This document shows positions 62,398 through 64,000 of a stretch of 64,000 bases of DNA, in pieces. Origin of the DNA: Rhodanobacter thiooxydans (GTDB taxonomy: Bacteria; Pseudomonadota; Gammaproteobacteria; Xanthomonadales; Rhodanobacteraceae); contig NZ_CP127409.1 in assembly GCF_030291135.1 (NCBI RefSeq), positions 2,232,001-2,296,000 on the forward strand, written 5' to 3'. The translations under genes and the position numbers were made by a program. The notes below the pieces were generated by a model. That model saw only the letters and a list, made by a program, of their open reading frames with translations. It had not been told where the DNA came from and ran no database searches. Every line of letters starts with the position of its first letter. Within the stretch, counting starts at the first letter, position 1.

Positions 62398-63408
62398 TCA
62401 GGCGAGCGCGCGGGCGGCGCGTGGTTCGGCGATGGCGGCGATCAGCCGTTCGGCTTCCTGCCACGGGTTGCCCTGCTCGCGGCCCTTGACCATGCGGTCG
62501 ATGCGCGCGGCGCGGGCCAGGCATTGCAGCCAGTGCTCGCGCGGCGCGCGGCGCAGCGCCTGGCGGAACTGCTGCGCGCGGCTGTCCCACAGGTGCTCGG
62601 CCTTGGCCTGCGCGGTAAAATCCGGCGCATTGGCCAGGCGCAGCGCCAGCTGCAATTGATTGACCAGCCAGCCCATCAGCGCCAGCAGTTCGTCGCCCTC
62701 GGAACGCAGCCCGGCGAGGACGCGCAGCGCACGCGCGCCGTCGCCGGCAAAGGCGGCATCGGTGAGCTTGAACACGTCGTAGCGCGCGCTGTCGGCGACC
62801 AGGTTCTCCATCTCGGTGGCGTCGATGCGGCCCTCACCGTGCAGCACGACGAGCTTGTCGACCTCCTGCGCCGCGGCCAGCAGGTTGCCTTCCACGCGCT
62901 CGGCCAGCAGCGCCACCGCATCGGGCGTGGCGGACAGGCCACGCGAGGCGAGCCGTGCGCCGAGCCATGCGCCCCACTGATCCGGCCGCGGCGAGTTGAA
63001 CACCACCATGGTGCCGCTGGCGTCCAGCTTCCTGCTCCAGGCGCCGTCGTGCTTGTTGCTCCACTCCATCGCGGTGACCAGCAAGGTGACGTCCGGCGGC
63101 GGATCAGCGCAGAACGCGCCGATCGCCTTGGCGCCGTCGATGCCGGGGCGGCCGGTGGGCAGGCGCAGGTCGATCAGCCGGCGGGTGGCGAACAGCGACA
63201 TGCCGGCCGCCGCACGGGCCAGGTCGTTCCAGTCGAAATGCTGGCCGACCTCGAGCACCTCACGCTCGCTGTAGCCCAGCTTGCGCGCCTGCGCGCGCAG
63301 CGCATCGGCGGCTTCCAGCACCAGCAGTTGCTCGCCGGCCAGCAAGTAGACCGGCTGCAGGCTGTCCGCCGCCAGCGCCTTCTGCCATTGGCCGGGACTG
63401 AGCGGCAT
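62398..63408 (-). CDS. holA: DNA polymerase III subunit delta
   Basis: A 336-residue clamp-loader subunit that opens the beta clamp. It has Pro-Val-Tyr-Leu-Leu-Ala-Gly-Glu-Gln near residue 20, Phe-Asp-Trp-Asn-Asp-Leu near 58, the loader core Arg-Arg-Leu-Ile-Asp-Leu-Arg-Leu-Pro-Thr-Gly-Arg-Pro-Gly and a C-terminal collar with Leu-Met-Gly-Trp-Leu-Val-Asn-Gln. The ATG overlaps the lptE stop by one base (TGATG), indicating coupling. Confidence 0.95.
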   Translation of the reverse strand: MPLSPGQWQKALAADSLQPVYLLAGEQLLVLEAADALRAQARKLGYSEREVLEVGQHFDWNDLARAAAGMSLFATRRLIDLRLPTGRPGIDGAKAIGAFCADPPPDVTLLVTAMEWSNKHDGAWSRKLDASGTMVVFNSPRPDQWGAWLGARLASRGLSATPDAVALLAERVEGNLLAAAQEVDKLVVLHGEGRIDATEMENLVADSARYDVFKLTDAAFAGDGARALRVLAGLRSEGDELLALMGWLVNQLQLALRLANAPDFTAQAKAEHLWDSRAQQFRQALRRAPREHWLQCLARAARIDRMVKGREQGNPWQEAERLIAAIAEPRAARALA

Positions 63409-63965
63409 CAGTGCGTGCTGGCAGCGCTTGCCGGTGCGGCCAGCTCATGTTTGCCGGCGGCCTGCAGGCGGAACAGGATCGCCTGCACCATGTCGTCGTT
63501 GAGGCTGCGCTGGATCTCCTCCACCTGCGAGGCGTTGCCGACCGTGTTGGTCGCGTCGTAGCTGTACTCGCGCGACATGTCGATGCGCTGGTGCGGCACC
63601 AGCACCTGCCCGGCCGGATCGAGCACGTCGAACTGCACCTGGTAGCGCACCGCATACTCGGTGATGCGCACGTAGCCGCCGGCACTCAGCGTCTCGGTGC
63701 TGAAGGCCGCCACCGGCACGCGCAGCTCGGCGATGCCCGCGCCGCTGTCGTCCTCGATGGTGACGCCGGACGTCTGCAGCGCACGGGCCAGGTGGCGTTC
63801 GAGCTCGCCACCGCCGTTGACGCTGAGATGCACTCGCTGCATCGCCGGCGGCAGGGTTACGTTCTCGCGCAGGTGGAAACCGCAGGCGCTTAGTGCAAGC
63901 GCCGTGGCCAGCAGCAGCGAGGCTTGGAACAGGCGGCGCGCTTTCAAGAAGCTCATGGATTTCAT
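63408..63965 (-). CDS. lptE: LPS-assembly lipoprotein LptE
   Basis: A 185-residue lipoprotein plug for LptD in LPS export to the outer leaflet. The lipobox Ala-Leu-Ser-Ala-Cys-Gly-Phe-His-Leu-Arg is at residues 24-33 and the fold matches the family (Thr-Glu-Tyr-Ala-Val-Arg-Tyr-Gln-Val near residue 105). The ATG overlaps the leuS stop as ATGA. A second Met three codons in is possible. Confidence 0.94.
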   Translation of the reverse strand: MKSMSFLKARRLFQASLLLATALALSACGFHLRENVTLPPAMQRVHLSVNGGGELERHLARALQTSGVTIEDDSGAGIAELRVPVAAFSTETLSAGGYVRITEYAVRYQVQFDVLDPAGQVLVPHQRIDMSREYSYDATNTVGNASQVEEIQRSLNDDMVQAILFRLQAAGKHELAAPASAASTH

Positions 63966-64000
63966 CCTGCGACGATGTTGACGATCTTGCCGGGTACCAC
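63962..64000 (-). CDS. leuS: Leucyl-tRNA synthetase, last 12 residues
   Basis: The only frame reading into the window ends Val-Val-Pro-Gly-Lys-Ile-Val-Asn-Ile-Val-Ala-Gly-stop. This matches the conserved LeuRS C-terminus (Val-Pro-Gly-Lys-hydrophobic-Asn), and leuS is the usual gene before lptE-holA. The rest is outside the window. Confidence 0.8.
   Translation of the reverse strand: MVPGKIVNIVAG

Overview
GC-rich (about two-thirds G+C), densely packed gammaproteobacterial chromosome. An N-acetylornithine carbamoyltransferase of the Xanthomonas type (argF'), FimX-like signalling, a DksA with a long Lys/Ala tail, and GGGAAT-type intergenic repeats point to the Xanthomonadales, most likely Rhodanobacteraceae (Rhodanobacter/Dyella-like); the genus is inference. 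No rRNA, tRNA, CRISPR, prophage or insertion sequence is visible. The window is mostly housekeeping, with a few accessory genes and some notable regulatory leaders. Layout, left to right. 0-3 kb (minus): argF', a PaiB-type flavin regulator and an OsmC protein in one coupled operon, then a glycine-zipper envelope protein. 3-9 kb: cysS, sufE, a TonB siderophore receptor whose promoter carries a Fur-box palindrome on the -10, then dksA and yidD divergently. 9-16 kb: folE2; a minus-strand set mtaD, YciI, ubiG, MupP/Gph-like phosphatase and a squalene/phytoene-synthase homologue; efp divergent from its lysine mutase epmB. 16-27 kb: a FimX-like c-di-GMP protein; ffh, rpsP, rimM, trmD, rplS; ypjD; radA, dnaB and rpsF-rpsR-rplI. 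27-34 kb: IscA-type carrier, asnS, a MalM-like lipoprotein, and a plus-strand run of SDR, 2-aminomuconic-semialdehyde-type dehydrogenase, beta-carbonic anhydrase and RidA deaminase that looks like the lower part of a kynurenine/3-hydroxyanthranilate pathway. 34-49 kb: a His/Lys-rich exported peptide, hutG, a tandem pair of unknown exported paralogues, an NlpC/P60 lipoprotein, slyD, an MFS carrier, two DEAD-box helicases (rhlE, deaD), fghA and a large exported protein of unknown function. 49-54 kb: small stand-alone genes. 52.6-64 kb: the usually contiguous leuS-lptE-holA-nadD-rsfS-rlmH-maf cluster, here split between nadD and rsfS by about 7 kb holding a flavin oxidoreductase, DUF1345, a small acetyltransferase, a second OsmC, aroG, an MpaB-family oxygenase and a NERD-domain helicase. 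The most striking signal is upstream of aroG (DAHP synthase, the first step of aromatic amino acid synthesis). A 27-codon leader peptide carries the run Tyr-Phe-Trp-Phe-Tyr-Gly-Tyr, eight aromatic residues in all, and is followed by a Rho-independent terminator before the aroG start. This is the architecture of a ribosome-mediated transcription attenuator that could sense all three aromatic amino acids. Other regulatory features worth testing are a hairpin-sequestered Shine-Dalgarno with an overlapping 13-codon upstream ORF at rhlE, a terminator-like hairpin in the efp leader, and paired DnaA-box-like sites upstream of dnaB.
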